From JBMNTP01 sp050945795 (GTDB taxonomy: Bacteria > Bacillota > Clostridia > Christensenellales > MGBC116941), in NCBI GenBank assembly GCA_050945795.1, contig JBMNTP010000010.1, positions 1-55,363 of the forward strand: DNA of 55,363 nt. Direction: 5' to 3'. The notes beneath the pieces were generated by a model. That model worked only from the letters and a program-made list of their open reading frames with translations. It was not told the DNA's origin and did not search any database. Positions 24,522 to 33,104 of this stretch are shown one piece after another. Made by a program: the position numbers and the translations under genes. How positions within the stretch are numbered: position 1 is the stretch's first letter; each line of letters opens with the position of its first letter.

Positions 24522-26400
24522 GCCCCTCCTCCAAAAACGACGCTATGCCGCACGCCAGCTTTTCAGGGCTTAGTCCTGCGTCATCAAAAAGCATAGATGT
24601 TTTACCGTGCTGCACAAACTCATCCTTAAACCCGTACATGCGAAAATTCCGCGGCATAACCCCCATATTCGCATAAGCCTCAAGGCACGCCGCGCCAAAA
24701 CCGCCTTGAATTACATGATCCTCCACCGTTACAATATAACTATGCCTTTTGACTATATCAAAAAGCATGCCGCTATCGAGCGGCTTTATAAAGCGCGCGT
24801 TAATCACTTCAGCGGATATACCGCGCTCGCTTAAATATCCCGCCGCAATGACGGCGTTATATACAAGGCGTCCAGTGGCTATTATAGCTATATCGTTGCC
24901 GTCTCTAACACAGCTCCATTTGCCAAATTCGATTTCTTCGCCCTTGCCGCCGCCTTCATAGCGGCGAAAAACGCCCCTTGGATACCTTATAACGCAGGGC
25001 CCGCCCAAAGAAAATGACATCCTAAGCATCTTTCTAAGCTCATCGTCACACGACGGCGACATTATAGTTATATCCGGCATGCTCCTTAAAAGGCTTATGT
25101 CAAATATGCCATGATGCGTCTCTCCATCCGCCCCTACTATGCCCGCCCTCGGCACCGCTATCGTAACCGGCAGCTTCTGCATACAAACATCGTGCAGTAT
25201 CTGGTCAACCGCCCTTTGAAGAAACGTAGAGTATATAGCGGCAACCGGCCTCATGCCTGCCTTCGCCATGCCCGCCGCCATAGTAATGGCGTGCTGCTCG
25301 GCTATCCCCACATCAAAAAATCTGTCGGGATATGCCGTCATAAATCCGTCAAGCCCTGTTCCCTTACACATAGCCGCCGTTATCGCAATGATCCTATCAT
25401 CTTTTTTAGCCAACTCCATTAAAGTATCGGCAAAAACCTTGTTAGTATCTTCTTCTTTTTCTGTTTCCTTATCGCTTTCCTCCGGCGGCTCAACCAAAAA
25501 AGGAGAAATACCGTGATACTTTTCGGGATTCAATTCGGCTAAAGAAAATCCCTTGCCCTTTTTGGTAACAGCGTGTATAAGAACCGGCTTGTCAATCTGC
25601 TTGGCGTCCCTAAAAGCCCTTGTAAGCTCGTTTAAGTCATGGCCGTCCAGCGGACCTAAATATGTAAAGCCGTATTCCTCAAATATTACCTTAGGTAAAA
25701 GAAAATATTTGATTCTGTTTTTAAGACCCTCCACTCTGTCCGCCAACCAGTTTCCTATAAAAGGCAGCCGCCTTAAAACCTTCTCGACTATCCTTTTAAA
25801 CCGGCGGTAGCCCGGCCGCGTGCGCACCTTTGAAAGATGCTTTGAAAAACCCCCGACATTTTTGGATATGGACATCTCATTATCGTTCAATACAACAATA
25901 AGCCTCGTATCGCCGGCTCCAGCGTCATTTATAGCCTCAAAAGCCATGCCGCCGGTCATCGCGCCGTCACCTACAACAGCTATAACCTCATTTGTACCGC
26001 CCTCTATATCCCTTGCCCTCGCCATACCAAGGGCGGCGGATACGGCGGTACTGCTATGGCCGGTAGCAAACGCGTCATGCTCGCTTTCGGATGGCTTAGG
26101 AAAGCCGCAAACGCCGTTATACTGTCGGAGCGTGTCAAAACAGTCCTTACGCCCCGTTAGTATTTTATGAGCGTAGGACTGGTGTCCGACATCGAAAATT
26201 ATTTTATCATTGGGACTGTCGAATACATAGTGTAAAGCCAGCGTCAGCTCAACTACGCCAAGATTGCTGGCTAAATGTCCGCCTGTTTTAGTTACGGATT
26301 TTATAATGAACTCGCGCATTTCTTTAGCGAGTTTATATATTTCTTCTATGCTCATACATTTGAGCTTTTCAATACTTATGTTTTCCAGCTTACCAGCCAT
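24514..26400 (-). CDS. dxs: 1-deoxy-D-xylulose-5-phosphate synthase
   Basis: Thiamine diphosphate enzyme joining pyruvate and glyceraldehyde 3-phosphate, the entry step of the non-mevalonate isoprenoid pathway. 628 residues with GGHLASNLGVVELTLALHYVF, DVGHQSYAHKILTGR, the TPP motif GDGAMTGGMAFEA ... NDNEMSISKNVG, and the transketolase central region FDVGIAEQHAITMAAGMA. ispA and ispH in the same window belong to the same route. It is 21 bases after oapA, so an OLE-oapA-dxs-tlyA transcript is likely. Confidence 0.96.
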   Translation of the reverse strand: MAGKLENISIEKLKCMSIEEIYKLAKEMREFIIKSVTKTGGHLASNLGVVELTLALHYVFDSPNDKIIFDVGHQSYAHKILTGRKDCFDTLRQYNGVCGFPKPSESEHDAFATGHSSTAVSAALGMARARDIEGGTNEVIAVVGDGAMTGGMAFEAINDAGAGDTRLIVVLNDNEMSISKNVGGFSKHLSKVRTRPGYRRFKRIVEKVLRRLPFIGNWLADRVEGLKNRIKYFLLPKVIFEEYGFTYLGPLDGHDLNELTRAFRDAKQIDKPVLIHAVTKKGKGFSLAELNPEKYHGISPFLVEPPEESDKETEKEEDTNKVFADTLMELAKKDDRIIAITAAMCKGTGLDGFMTAYPDRFFDVGIAEQHAITMAAGMAKAGMRPVAAIYSTFLQRAVDQILHDVCMQKLPVTIAVPRAGIVGADGETHHGIFDISLLRSMPDITIMSPSCDDELRKMLRMSFSLGGPCVIRYPRGVFRRYEGGGKGEEIEFGKWSCVRDGNDIAIIATGRLVYNAVIAAGYLSERGISAEVINARFIKPLDSGMLFDIVKRHSYIVTVEDHVIQGGFGAACLEAYANMGVMPRNFRMYGFKDEFVQHGKTSMLFDDAGLSPEKLACGIASFLEEGHE

Positions 26401-26421
26401 AACGCCCTCTAAAACCGCATA

Positions 26422-26979
26422 TTACGATCGGGCAAAAACGTCCATAACCCGGCCGGTAATATGAAGTATCTCCTCGCTGTATTTTAGTGCGATATTCTTT
26501 CCAATAGCCTTACCGCCAACGGTAAGCGCCGAGATAATGCTTGAAATGAGTATACCCGCGAGCATGCTGTCGCCCTTTATTAGCCCTACCGCTATAACGG
26601 CGCCGGATGCGCCGCTTACAATGCTGCATATGTCGCCTATTACGTCATTACAGATATTTGTTACCTTTTCAGCCTGGCGAAGTATCTTAAGAGCGCGAGT
26701 CGCACCTTTGATTTTTTTCGCCGCCATGGCTATAAATGTCTTTTCATCCGCGGCTACAATCGCCATGCCAATAATATCTGCCACGATTCCTATAAGCATT
26801 ATAAAAAATACTATTATAATTGATATGGCAAGCGAAGCCGAGTTTATTACCGATTCCGACAGCAATGAAAAAGCGCCGGAAATAATAAAAGTAAAAAGCG
26901 TTATCTTTATCGCCCAATTGCCGGCTTTATTTTTCTTTGCCGTCTTTTTTGGCGATTCTTTCGCCGATACTTTGCCCAC
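26422..26979 (-). CDS. oapA: OLE-associated protein OapA
   Basis: A 185-residue membrane protein: basic N-terminal tail (about 1-22), hydrophobic helices at about 24-40, 48-72, 115-135 and 138-155, and a DxxxD motif at Asp112-Asp116 (NDVIGDIC). In B. halodurans OapA, which anchors OLE RNA to the membrane, a DxxxD motif is reported to be important. The gene starts at GTG with a GGAGAG site and lies immediately downstream of the OLE RNA and upstream of dxs, the location described for OLE loci. Identification rests on topology, motif and this context; no other function was recognised. Confidence 0.82.
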   Translation of the reverse strand: MGKVSAKESPKKTAKKNKAGNWAIKITLFTFIISGAFSLLSESVINSASLAISIIIVFFIMLIGIVADIIGMAIVAADEKTFIAMAAKKIKGATRALKILRQAEKVTNICNDVIGDICSIVSGASGAVIAVGLIKGDSMLAGILISSIISALTVGGKAIGKNIALKYSEEILHITGRVMDVFARS

Positions 26980-26998
26980 TTATCTCTCCATTTACATA

Positions 26999-27016
26999 AA
27001 GCGCCCGTAGGCGCTT
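26999..27016 (-). terminator. GC-rich hairpin after OLE RNA
   Basis: AAGCGCC-TACG-GGCGCTT on the minus strand, a 7-bp stem with a 4-base loop directly 3' of the OLE P1 helix and 20 bases before the oapA start. There is no proper T run after it, so it is more likely an RNA 3'-end or processing structure with read-through into oapA than a full terminator. Confidence 0.5.
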
Positions 27017-27027
27017 AAATTATTATA

Positions 27028-27606
27028 ATTCGGTGGTAACACCATGAGTAAACTCTGCGGCTTAGGTCCGGTAGGATTTCCCAAGCGCCTACTCCCCGTC
27101 GCCGTAAGGAGCGGTTTCCCTTTAAAGGCACCTAGAAGACGTCACCGTTCTTCTGACCGGATTGCCGTTTAGGCCACACTGTAATCCTCATAGTGCATCA
27201 GCCTAGGGGTTTTCCCCGGCAGCTTCCTTATACCATAGCCTCTTTTGCAAAGAAGGTTTCAACCGGCAATCCCCGGTTTCCGCCGGTACCTGCGTCAACA
27301 GGAGTGTTCCGATATTCACACAACTTCACTCAAGGCAGGCTACACTGTACACAGCGATATTCTCACCGCATAGCAGGTTCTACCTCCAGCAGTAGTACTT
27401 CAAGAGCCCACCGCCTGGAGTCTCCACGGAGACTGGGTCGGTTACCATATGCCATTATGGGCCGCCCCTTCCCCTTAACTCCCAGCATCAACACCCGACT
27501 GGGCGTCGGCCGCCAACACCAGGAACTTCATCGATATGCCCTTTGACGAATTTTTAGGCCCGCCTTCAGGCATAAGGACGCTGACTAGGATACTGCACCA
27601 CCGAAT
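27028..27606 (-). ncRNA. ole: OLE RNA (ornate large extremophilic RNA)
   Basis: A 579-base non-coding stretch between ispA and oapA, exactly where OLE RNA lies in Firmicutes, and close to the class length of about 600 nt. Its ends pair perfectly: ATTCGGTGGT at the 5' end (27597-27606) and ACCACCGAAT at the 3' end (27028-27037) form a 10-bp closing helix. No conserved reading frame fills it, and the composition is more GC-balanced than the flanks, with many local stem-loops (for example GCCGGGGAAAACCCCTAGGC). It has its own sigma-A promoter. OLE forms a membrane ribonucleoprotein with OapA and is linked to stress and magnesium adaptation in alkaliphilic Bacillus; its role in this organism is inferred. 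Confidence 0.87.
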
Positions 27607-27610
27607 ATTG

Positions 27611-27638
27611 ATTATAGCATAATTCTAAAAATAATCAA
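27611..27638 (-). promoter_or_regulatory. Sigma-A promoter of OLE RNA
   Basis: TTGATT (27633-27638) and perfect TATAAT (27611-27616) with a 16-bp spacer on the minus strand. The predicted start is at the first bases of the P1 helix (about 27604-27606), so promoter and RNA structure support each other. Confidence 0.75.
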
Positions 27639-27664
27639 ACGCCGCCCAACCTCGCTACGCTTCT

Positions 27665-28552
27665 CTAGCTTTCGCGCGAAATAAGCCGAGCCGCCAGTTG
27701 CTGCAAAAACACAGCTTTTTCACCGAATATGCCCAAATGCGACACCGCTTCGTCTATTTTCTCTTGTGCCATCTTTTTTGACTTCTCAACGCCGAAAAGT
27801 TTGGCGTATGTAAGCTTATCCGATGCTTTATCCTTACCTATTGATTTTCCAAGTTTTTCTTTTGAACCGGTAACATCGAGTATGTCGTCGGTTATCTGGA
27901 AAGCAAGTCCTATGCAGTCACCGTATGACGTTATAGCCTCAATTTCCGGCCTTAAAGGAGAGCATAAAAGAGCGCCGGCCTTCAATGACGCCGTTATAAG
28001 CGCTCCTGTCTTTTTCGCGTGTATATATTTTAGTTCATCGAAATCTGAGCCGCCTTCATTGGCTAGGTCGTTAAATTGCCCCGCCACCATACCTGTTACC
28101 CCCGCCCCTACGGCGACGGCATGTATAGCCTCTAAATGGCTTCTCATATGAGAGGCGTTTGTAAGCGCGCCGTTAAGCATTACCTCAAAACCATAGCTTA
28201 AAAGCCCGTCGCCGGCTAGTATGGCGTTACCCTCTCCAAATTTTATATGGCTTGTAGGCATTCCCCGCCTAAGGTCGTCATTATCCATGCCCGGCAGATC
28301 GTCATGTATAAGCGCGTATGTGTGTATCATCTCTATCGCGCAAGCTATAGGCATGGCTTCTTGCGGGTCGCCGCCAAGCATGGTATTAGCGGCTAACGTA
28401 AGTATAGGCCTAAACCTTTTGCCGCCCGCCATAGCGGAATAGCGCATGGCCTCCATAAGCCCTTTTGGTGCCTGCGGATTATTGAGATATCCCGCAAGCG
28501 ACAGCTCCACCGCCTGCCTATAGCCTTCATATTTCATATCATATTCTTTCAT
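27665..28552 (-). CDS. ispA: Farnesyl diphosphate synthase (short-chain polyprenyl synthetase)
   Basis: Condenses isopentenyl and allylic diphosphates to geranyl/farnesyl diphosphate. The ATG at 28552 has GGAGG 6 bases upstream and gives the usual 295 residues; longer frames run through xseB. The first aspartate-rich motif is HDDLPGMDNDDLRRG and the second FQITDDILD, with GGKRFRP at the isopentenyl diphosphate site. It overlaps xseB by 14 bases, in the conserved folD-xseA-xseB-ispA order. Confidence 0.93.
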   Translation of the reverse strand: MKEYDMKYEGYRQAVELSLAGYLNNPQAPKGLMEAMRYSAMAGGKRFRPILTLAANTMLGGDPQEAMPIACAIEMIHTYALIHDDLPGMDNDDLRRGMPTSHIKFGEGNAILAGDGLLSYGFEVMLNGALTNASHMRSHLEAIHAVAVGAGVTGMVAGQFNDLANEGGSDFDELKYIHAKKTGALITASLKAGALLCSPLRPEIEAITSYGDCIGLAFQITDDILDVTGSKEKLGKSIGKDKASDKLTYAKLFGVEKSKKMAQEKIDEAVSHLGIFGEKAVFLQQLAARLISRES

Positions 28553-28766
28553 CAGCATCCTCCGGCTCAAACGATGTTTCCTTGCCCGCTGTAAGCACTG
28601 TAATTTTTTTCCTGCTCTCCTCCAGCTTCTTCTCACATTGAGCCGCTATGCCCATCCCTTTTTCCAGCAGCTCTATCGATTCTTCAAGCCCCAGCCCTCC
28701 GCTTTCAAGGCGAGAGGCAATCGCCTCAAGCTCTGCTAAACTCTTTTCAAAGCTAGTATTCCCCAT
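28539..28766 (-). CDS. xseB: Exodeoxyribonuclease VII small subunit
   Basis: Small subunit of the nuclease that degrades single-stranded DNA. 75 residues, with the typical FEKSLAELEAIASRLESGGLGLEESIELLEKGMGI helical pattern (two heptad-like helices), then a charged tail. The second of two in-frame ATGs (28766) is chosen because a purine-rich GGAAGTGAG precedes it. Overlaps ispA by 14 bases and follows xseA by 27. Confidence 0.92.
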   Translation of the reverse strand: MGNTSFEKSLAELEAIASRLESGGLGLEESIELLEKGMGIAAQCEKKLEESRKKITVLTAGKETSFEPEDADERI

Positions 28767-28793
28767 AAAACTCACTTCCATTTCAATAACTTG

Positions 28794-29972
28794 TTATAAA
28801 ACACGCGCCGACGGCTCCCCGTCATGCATTATGATACTTATCTCATCCCCGCTTGAAAGCTGGCCCGCCGATACAGCAACAGCGCCGTCTTTTTTTACCA
28901 AAGCAAAGCCGCGCTTCATAACGTTCCTTACATCAAGCGCCGCTAACCGCTCCTTTGCCGCGTCCAGCGATGCCTTGGCTGCTTCAAGCCTGTTCGCGGC
29001 GGCGGACGCCATAACCCGCGGTAGCGAGTCGAGCGTTTGACCATACTGCTCAATAAGCCGCTCCGGCCTATGCATGCCGCGCGACGACATAACAACCCTA
29101 AGCCTTGACGTCTGTCTTTCAAGCCCCGCCTCAACCGCTCTTTTAACTCTTGCTTTTTGCTTTGATATATATTCTAACAATTCTGCCTTAACCGGTGTAG
29201 CCAGTTCGGCGGCAGCAGACGGCGTAGGAGCGCGCAAATCGGCGGCGAAATCGGCTATTGTAAAATCCGTCTCATGCCCCACAGCCGATATTACCGGCGC
29301 CGCGCTTTGGCGTATCGCCCGCGCAACAATTTCCTCATTAAATGCCCAAAGGTCTTCTATTGAGCCACCGCCCCTGCCGCATATAATAACATCGGCTCCG
29401 GCGTCTGAAAGCTCTGATATAGCAGCCGCAACGTCTTGCGCTGCGCCGTCACCCTGTACCTTTGACGGCCTTATAATAACCTGCGCGCTGGGATTCCTGC
29501 GATAAATGATGTTGAGTATATCTCTAAGCGCCGCGCCTGTTGGAGATGTAGCGACGCCTATTTTTCCGGGCAATAGCGGTATAGGCCGTTTTAAAGAGGC
29601 GTCGAACAGTCCTTCTTCTGTGAGTCTGGCTTTAAGCTTTTCAAAAGCCTCATATAAATCACCGGCGCCCTCTTGCCGCATCGATCTTACATAGAGCTGG
29701 TACTGACCGTCCCTTTTATATACCGCCACCCTGCCCGACGCTATAACCTTGGCTCCGTCCTTCGGCTCAAAATCGAGCCTTCCGGAGCCTTTGAACATAA
29801 CACAGCGTACCAGCGCACCGGCGTCCTTAAGGGAAAAATACCGGTGCCCCGAATAATGCAGCTTGTAATTGCTTATTTCGCCGTAAACGCTTATATTTTG
29901 AAGCAGCGCGTCTGATTCCATCAAGCCGCCTACATAATCGTTAAGCTGCGAAACGGTAAGCTTATCAGCCAT
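28794..29972 (-). CDS. xseA: Exodeoxyribonuclease VII large subunit
   Basis: Catalytic subunit of exonuclease VII. 392 residues: N-terminal OB-fold (LTVSQLNDYVGGLMESDALLQNISVYGEISNY), the nuclease core with GVATSPTGAALRDIL and RGGGSIEDLWAFNEE, HETDFTIADFAADLRAPTPSAAAEL, then a long helical region. The ATG at 29972 is taken as start; an in-frame GTG four codons upstream lies too close to the GGAGGG site. It overlaps folD by 8 bases. Confidence 0.94.
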   Translation of the reverse strand: MADKLTVSQLNDYVGGLMESDALLQNISVYGEISNYKLHYSGHRYFSLKDAGALVRCVMFKGSGRLDFEPKDGAKVIASGRVAVYKRDGQYQLYVRSMRQEGAGDLYEAFEKLKARLTEEGLFDASLKRPIPLLPGKIGVATSPTGAALRDILNIIYRRNPSAQVIIRPSKVQGDGAAQDVAAAISELSDAGADVIICGRGGGSIEDLWAFNEEIVARAIRQSAAPVISAVGHETDFTIADFAADLRAPTPSAAAELATPVKAELLEYISKQKARVKRAVEAGLERQTSRLRVVMSSRGMHRPERLIEQYGQTLDSLPRVMASAAANRLEAAKASLDAAKERLAALDVRNVMKRGFALVKKDGAVAVSAGQLSSGDEISIIMHDGEPSARVL

Positions 29973-30813
29973 ATTTTCGCGCACCCTCCAGTGTATTTAA
30001 CATAAGCATAGCTATAGTCATAGGCCCGACTCCGCCCGGTACCGGCGTTATATAACCGGCCACCTTCGCGGCCGACTCAAACTCAACATCGCCTTTGAGC
30101 TTATCTGAAACCCGCGATGTGCCTACGTCGATTACCACCGCCCCCGGCTTAATCATAGTTCCATCTATGAATTCCGCCCTGCCTATCGCCGCTACAAGTA
30201 TATCCGCCCGTCTGCATATGGAGGCAAGGTCATTGGTCCTGCTGTGACATATTGTAACGGTAGCGTTTTCACGCATAAGAAGCAGCGCCGCCGGCTTACC
30301 AACTATGTTGCTGCGCCCCACTACTACCGCGTTTTTGCCTTCAATATCAATGCCCGTCGATTTTATAAGCTCTATTATGCCCTTTGGCGTGCAAGGTACA
30401 AAGCCTTCCTCGCCTATAAGCAGGCTGCCGGCGTTTATAACATGGAAGCCGTCTACGTCCTTTTTGGGATCTATCGCCCTAAGCACCGCCATATCATCTA
30501 TATGCTTTGGCAGCGGCAACTGCACCAGTATGCCGTGAATGCTTTTGTTTTTATTAAGACCGTCTATTATATCAAGCAGCTCAGCTTGAGACGTATTTTC
30601 CGGCAACCGGAATACTTCAGAGTGCATCTGCGCCTCAATACAAGCCTTCTCCTTCATACCTACATAAATCTGCGACGCGGGGTCGCCGCCTACCAGCACC
30701 ACCGCCAGACCCGGCAAAACGCCCTTTTCTTCTTTGAGCGTTTTTGCGCCCGCCTTAACCTCATCGCGGATTTTTCGCGCTATTGCTTTACCGTCAATTA
30801 TCTTCGCTGTCAT
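29965..30813 (-). CDS. folD: Bifunctional methylenetetrahydrofolate dehydrogenase/cyclohydrolase
   Basis: Interconverts 5,10-methylene- and 10-formyl-tetrahydrofolate. 282 residues from the ATG at 30813 (AAGGA site; longer frames would enter the tsaD-like gene). It has GGDPASQIYVGMKEKAC, the catalytic Lys in that segment, QLPLPKHID, PKKDVDGF and the nucleotide-binding GRSNIVGKP, then ATVTICHSRT. It overlaps the upstream tsaD-like gene by 20 bases. A formate-handling role in acetogens is possible but not shown here. Confidence 0.95.
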   Translation of the reverse strand: MTAKIIDGKAIARKIRDEVKAGAKTLKEEKGVLPGLAVVLVGGDPASQIYVGMKEKACIEAQMHSEVFRLPENTSQAELLDIIDGLNKNKSIHGILVQLPLPKHIDDMAVLRAIDPKKDVDGFHVINAGSLLIGEEGFVPCTPKGIIELIKSTGIDIEGKNAVVVGRSNIVGKPAALLLMRENATVTICHSRTNDLASICRRADILVAAIGRAEFIDGTMIKPGAVVIDVGTSRVSDKLKGDVEFESAAKVAGYITPVPGGVGPMTIAMLMLNTLEGARKYG

Positions 30814-31795
30814 AAAAACCATCCTTCGCCCTATGTATATTATCTTCGCCACGCCTTGCCATTTCCGCCGCGCCTATAAGCGCCACGCCGACTGCATTGT
30901 CTGAACAAAACTCCGGCTCGGCGAAAAAAAGCCGCGCCTCAATCCTTCTCTTTTGCAGCCTATTAATAAGCATACGCCTAAGCAACGCACTACACGCAAC
31001 ACCGCCGCCAAGCAAAAACTCGCGCGGCATTCCCATCTCTAAAGCGTTTGCGATAAGCTTTGCCAGCGTAGCAGATATGCAGGCATAAACTGCGTATGCC
31101 GCCTCGCTCCTTTTGCCGCACTTTATAAGCTTCATAACCTCATTTTCCGCGCCCGAAAACGAAAAATCAAGTCCTTTTACGAAAGAAGGAAGCCTTAACT
31201 CATTATCAGACGCCTTTTCAGCCAGCTTTTCAAGCCCGGTTCCCGATGGAAAAGGCAGACCCATAGCCACCCCCGCGCGATCCACCAATTGCCCCGCGCT
31301 TATATCCAGCGTCCGTCCGGCAATTTCAATATCTGATACTAAACCACCGCGTATACACGCCTTAACAAGCTCGCTCGTTCCTCCCGATAGATGAAACGCC
31401 ATCCAGTCCCTATCGGCAAGACCTTTCGCCGCCGCTATAATATGCCCCTCCTGATGCGATGTCTCTATAAAAGGCACTCCAAGCGCCGACGCTATAGAGC
31501 GCCCCACCGCCTCACCGGCTCTAAAAACCGGCATATAGCTGCCGCTTTTAGGGCGCGGCCTCACCGATGCGCATACGGCGATTATATCCGGCCTGCCGCA
31601 TTGCTCCATAAGGCCGTCTATAACGCCGCCTATGGACTTTATATGCATGTAAAGCGCTTCTGATTGCCTAAGTCCTCTTTCACCCGCCGCTACATCGAGC
31701 ATAACGCGTTTATGCCCAAAAACAAACCTCCGCATGTCTGCAAGGGCAGCGGAGGTAGTGTACATGCTGGTGTCCAATCCCAATATTGCTGTCAT
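30794..31795 (-). CDS. TsaD-like (Kae1/Gcp family) protein, probable paralogue
   Basis: A 333-residue ASKHA-fold protein. It opens with ILGLDTSMYTTSAAL, has a metal-site-like TSHQEGHI (canonical TsaD has HMEGH), a GGTSELV segment and SGAENEVMKL, then GGGVACSALLRRML. Canonical TsaD makes the t6A37 tRNA modification. This shorter, divergent form next to nusB/folD is common in Clostridia and usually coexists with a true tsaD elsewhere. The ATG overlaps the nusB stop (ATGA). Exact function is not known. Confidence 0.72.
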   Translation of the reverse strand: MTAILGLDTSMYTTSAALADMRRFVFGHKRVMLDVAAGERGLRQSEALYMHIKSIGGVIDGLMEQCGRPDIIAVCASVRPRPKSGSYMPVFRAGEAVGRSIASALGVPFIETSHQEGHIIAAAKGLADRDWMAFHLSGGTSELVKACIRGGLVSDIEIAGRTLDISAGQLVDRAGVAMGLPFPSGTGLEKLAEKASDNELRLPSFVKGLDFSFSGAENEVMKLIKCGKRSEAAYAVYACISATLAKLIANALEMGMPREFLLGGGVACSALLRRMLINRLQKRRIEARLFFAEPEFCSDNAVGVALIGAAEMARRGEDNIHRAKDGFYDSEDN

Positions 31796-32283
31796 TTTTC
31801 CCATCTATTATCTGTATCTTCAGCAGTATCGTTTAAGCCGGCCGCAACCTTGCCAAGCACCCCGTTTACAAACGGCGGAGCTTTATCGCTGCCGTATTTT
31901 TTCGCCAACTCAACAGCTTCGTTAATAGCAACGCTTACCGGCGTAGTATTAACCGCCAGCATTTCCCATACCGCCATACGCAGTATGCATAAATCAATTA
32001 TTGGCATCCGTTTTACAGTCCATTTTATAGCATACTTGCCTATGCGCTCATCAAGCTCGGGTATACTGTTCTTTACCCCCGATACAATACTGTCTATATA
32101 ATTTCGCTCTGCTTCCTCAAATATAACCGGACTCCCGGCATGATCAGCCAACGATTCAAGTATCGCCGCATATGTAAGATCCCCGCCATCAACGCCGAAC
32201 GCGTTTTCATACAGCAGTTTAAGCGCCGCCTCTCTCGCATTGCGGCGAATAGCCGTCCTGCGGCTTATGCCTTCTCCCGCCAC
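31792..32283 (-). CDS. nusB: Transcription antitermination factor NusB
   Basis: RNA-binding protein for rRNA antitermination together with NusE. 163 residues, all-helical. It begins with SRRTAIRRNAREAALKLLYEN and ends with the diagnostic SVAINEAVELAKKYGSDKAPPFVNGVLGKVA. It lies 9 bases after the DUF2273 gene in the asp23-amaP-DUF2273-nusB order found in many Clostridia. Confidence 0.94.
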   Translation of the reverse strand: MAGEGISRRTAIRRNAREAALKLLYENAFGVDGGDLTYAAILESLADHAGSPVIFEEAERNYIDSIVSGVKNSIPELDERIGKYAIKWTVKRMPIIDLCILRMAVWEMLAVNTTPVSVAINEAVELAKKYGSDKAPPFVNGVLGKVAAGLNDTAEDTDNRWEK

Positions 32284-32292
32284 ATAAACCTC

Positions 32293-32496
32293 CTATTTAA
32301 ACGGCCATATCATTTTTATATATTCGATTATGGAAACGCCCCTGTCCCTCGCCCTGCCAAACAACAGTCCTATAAAGGCAAACAGCGCTATTAAAAGCGT
32401 AGTCCAAAAGCCAATAAATATTATTAGTAGCGCGACGGCTATTCCAGCTGCCGCGCCAATAACACCGTTTTTATTTCTCGAATAGAAATCCTTCAT
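32293..32496 (-). CDS. DUF2273 small membrane protein
   Basis: A 67-residue protein with two closely spaced hydrophobic helices (NGVIGAAAGIAVALLIIFIGF and LLIALFAFIGLLFGRA), then a short basic tail. This is the DUF2273 family that accompanies Asp23/AmaP genes. The second in-frame ATG (32496) has GGGGA 7 bases upstream and is preferred. It probably takes part in the membrane-anchored Asp23 envelope-stress assembly; that role is inferred from context. Confidence 0.8.
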   Translation of the reverse strand: MKDFYSRNKNGVIGAAAGIAVALLIIFIGFWTTLLIALFAFIGLLFGRARDRGVSIIEYIKMIWPFK

Positions 32497-32510
32497 AACC
32501 ATTTCCCCGC

Positions 32511-33053
32511 TTACTGAATTTTTGACGCCTCTGTGTTTTCAACAAGTATGCCGACATCGCTTACCGTCACTCCGGAATACGTCTGCACATATTCTTTAAG
32601 TCCGGTTTGAAGGCTTACAATAAGCTCGGGAATAACCGTTTCCGGCATCACCGACAGCCTCACCTTAATGCCAACCTCGGCCTGCTGCGGGCAAACTATA
32701 ACCTTCGCATCCCTCACCTTGTCCAAAGATTTTATATATCTTTGGGCCATCTCATCAATGGCGGATATGGACAGGAATATGTTGCCGTTTGGCGTTGATT
32801 TAAGCAAAATGGCGCTCTGCCTCTGCCTGGGCTGCCTAGCAAAGAGCAGCTTTATGCCGAGCAAAAAAACCAGCGCCGCGACACCAATGAACACGGCGCT
32901 TCCGGCCGCCGATGCATACGGCAGCTCCGCAGTATATAAAACATTTTCCAGCGGTATGAGATGCGTACCCATCATGAATGCCAGAACAGCCAGCGCTATA
33001 ACAAGGAGCGCCAGCAGGCTAAGCAATATCCTGTCGAATAGGCTTATTTTCAT
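32511..33053 (-). CDS. amaP: Alkaline shock response membrane anchor protein AmaP
   Basis: Membrane anchor for Asp23-family proteins. 180 residues with two transmembrane helices (about 9-28 and 52-76) and a C-terminal cytoplasmic Asp23-like beta domain (GNIFLSISAIDEMAQRYIKSLDKVRDAKVIV). GGGAGG lies 7 bases before the ATG at 33053. The neighbouring asp23 and DUF2273 genes complete the usual trio. Confidence 0.83.
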   Translation of the reverse strand: MKISLFDRILLSLLALLVIALAVLAFMMGTHLIPLENVLYTAELPYASAAGSAVFIGVAALVFLLGIKLLFARQPRQRQSAILLKSTPNGNIFLSISAIDEMAQRYIKSLDKVRDAKVIVCPQQAEVGIKVRLSVMPETVIPELIVSLQTGLKEYVQTYSGVTVSDVGILVENTEASKIQ

Positions 33054-33104
33054 CGCTTGTCCTCCCAATTCATCCCGCTCTTAAACCTTTTTATGACGCG
33101 GAAT

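Noticed and set aside
27193..27546. A 117-codon plus-strand frame inside the OLE region
   Set aside because: It shows no family resemblance and lies within a structured RNA bounded by a promoter and a perfect closing helix, on the opposite strand.
27028..27606. RNase P RNA, tmRNA or a group II intron as the identity of this RNA
   Set aside because: None of their hallmark sequences was found, and the ispA-oapA context with the DxxxD membrane protein fits OLE RNA.
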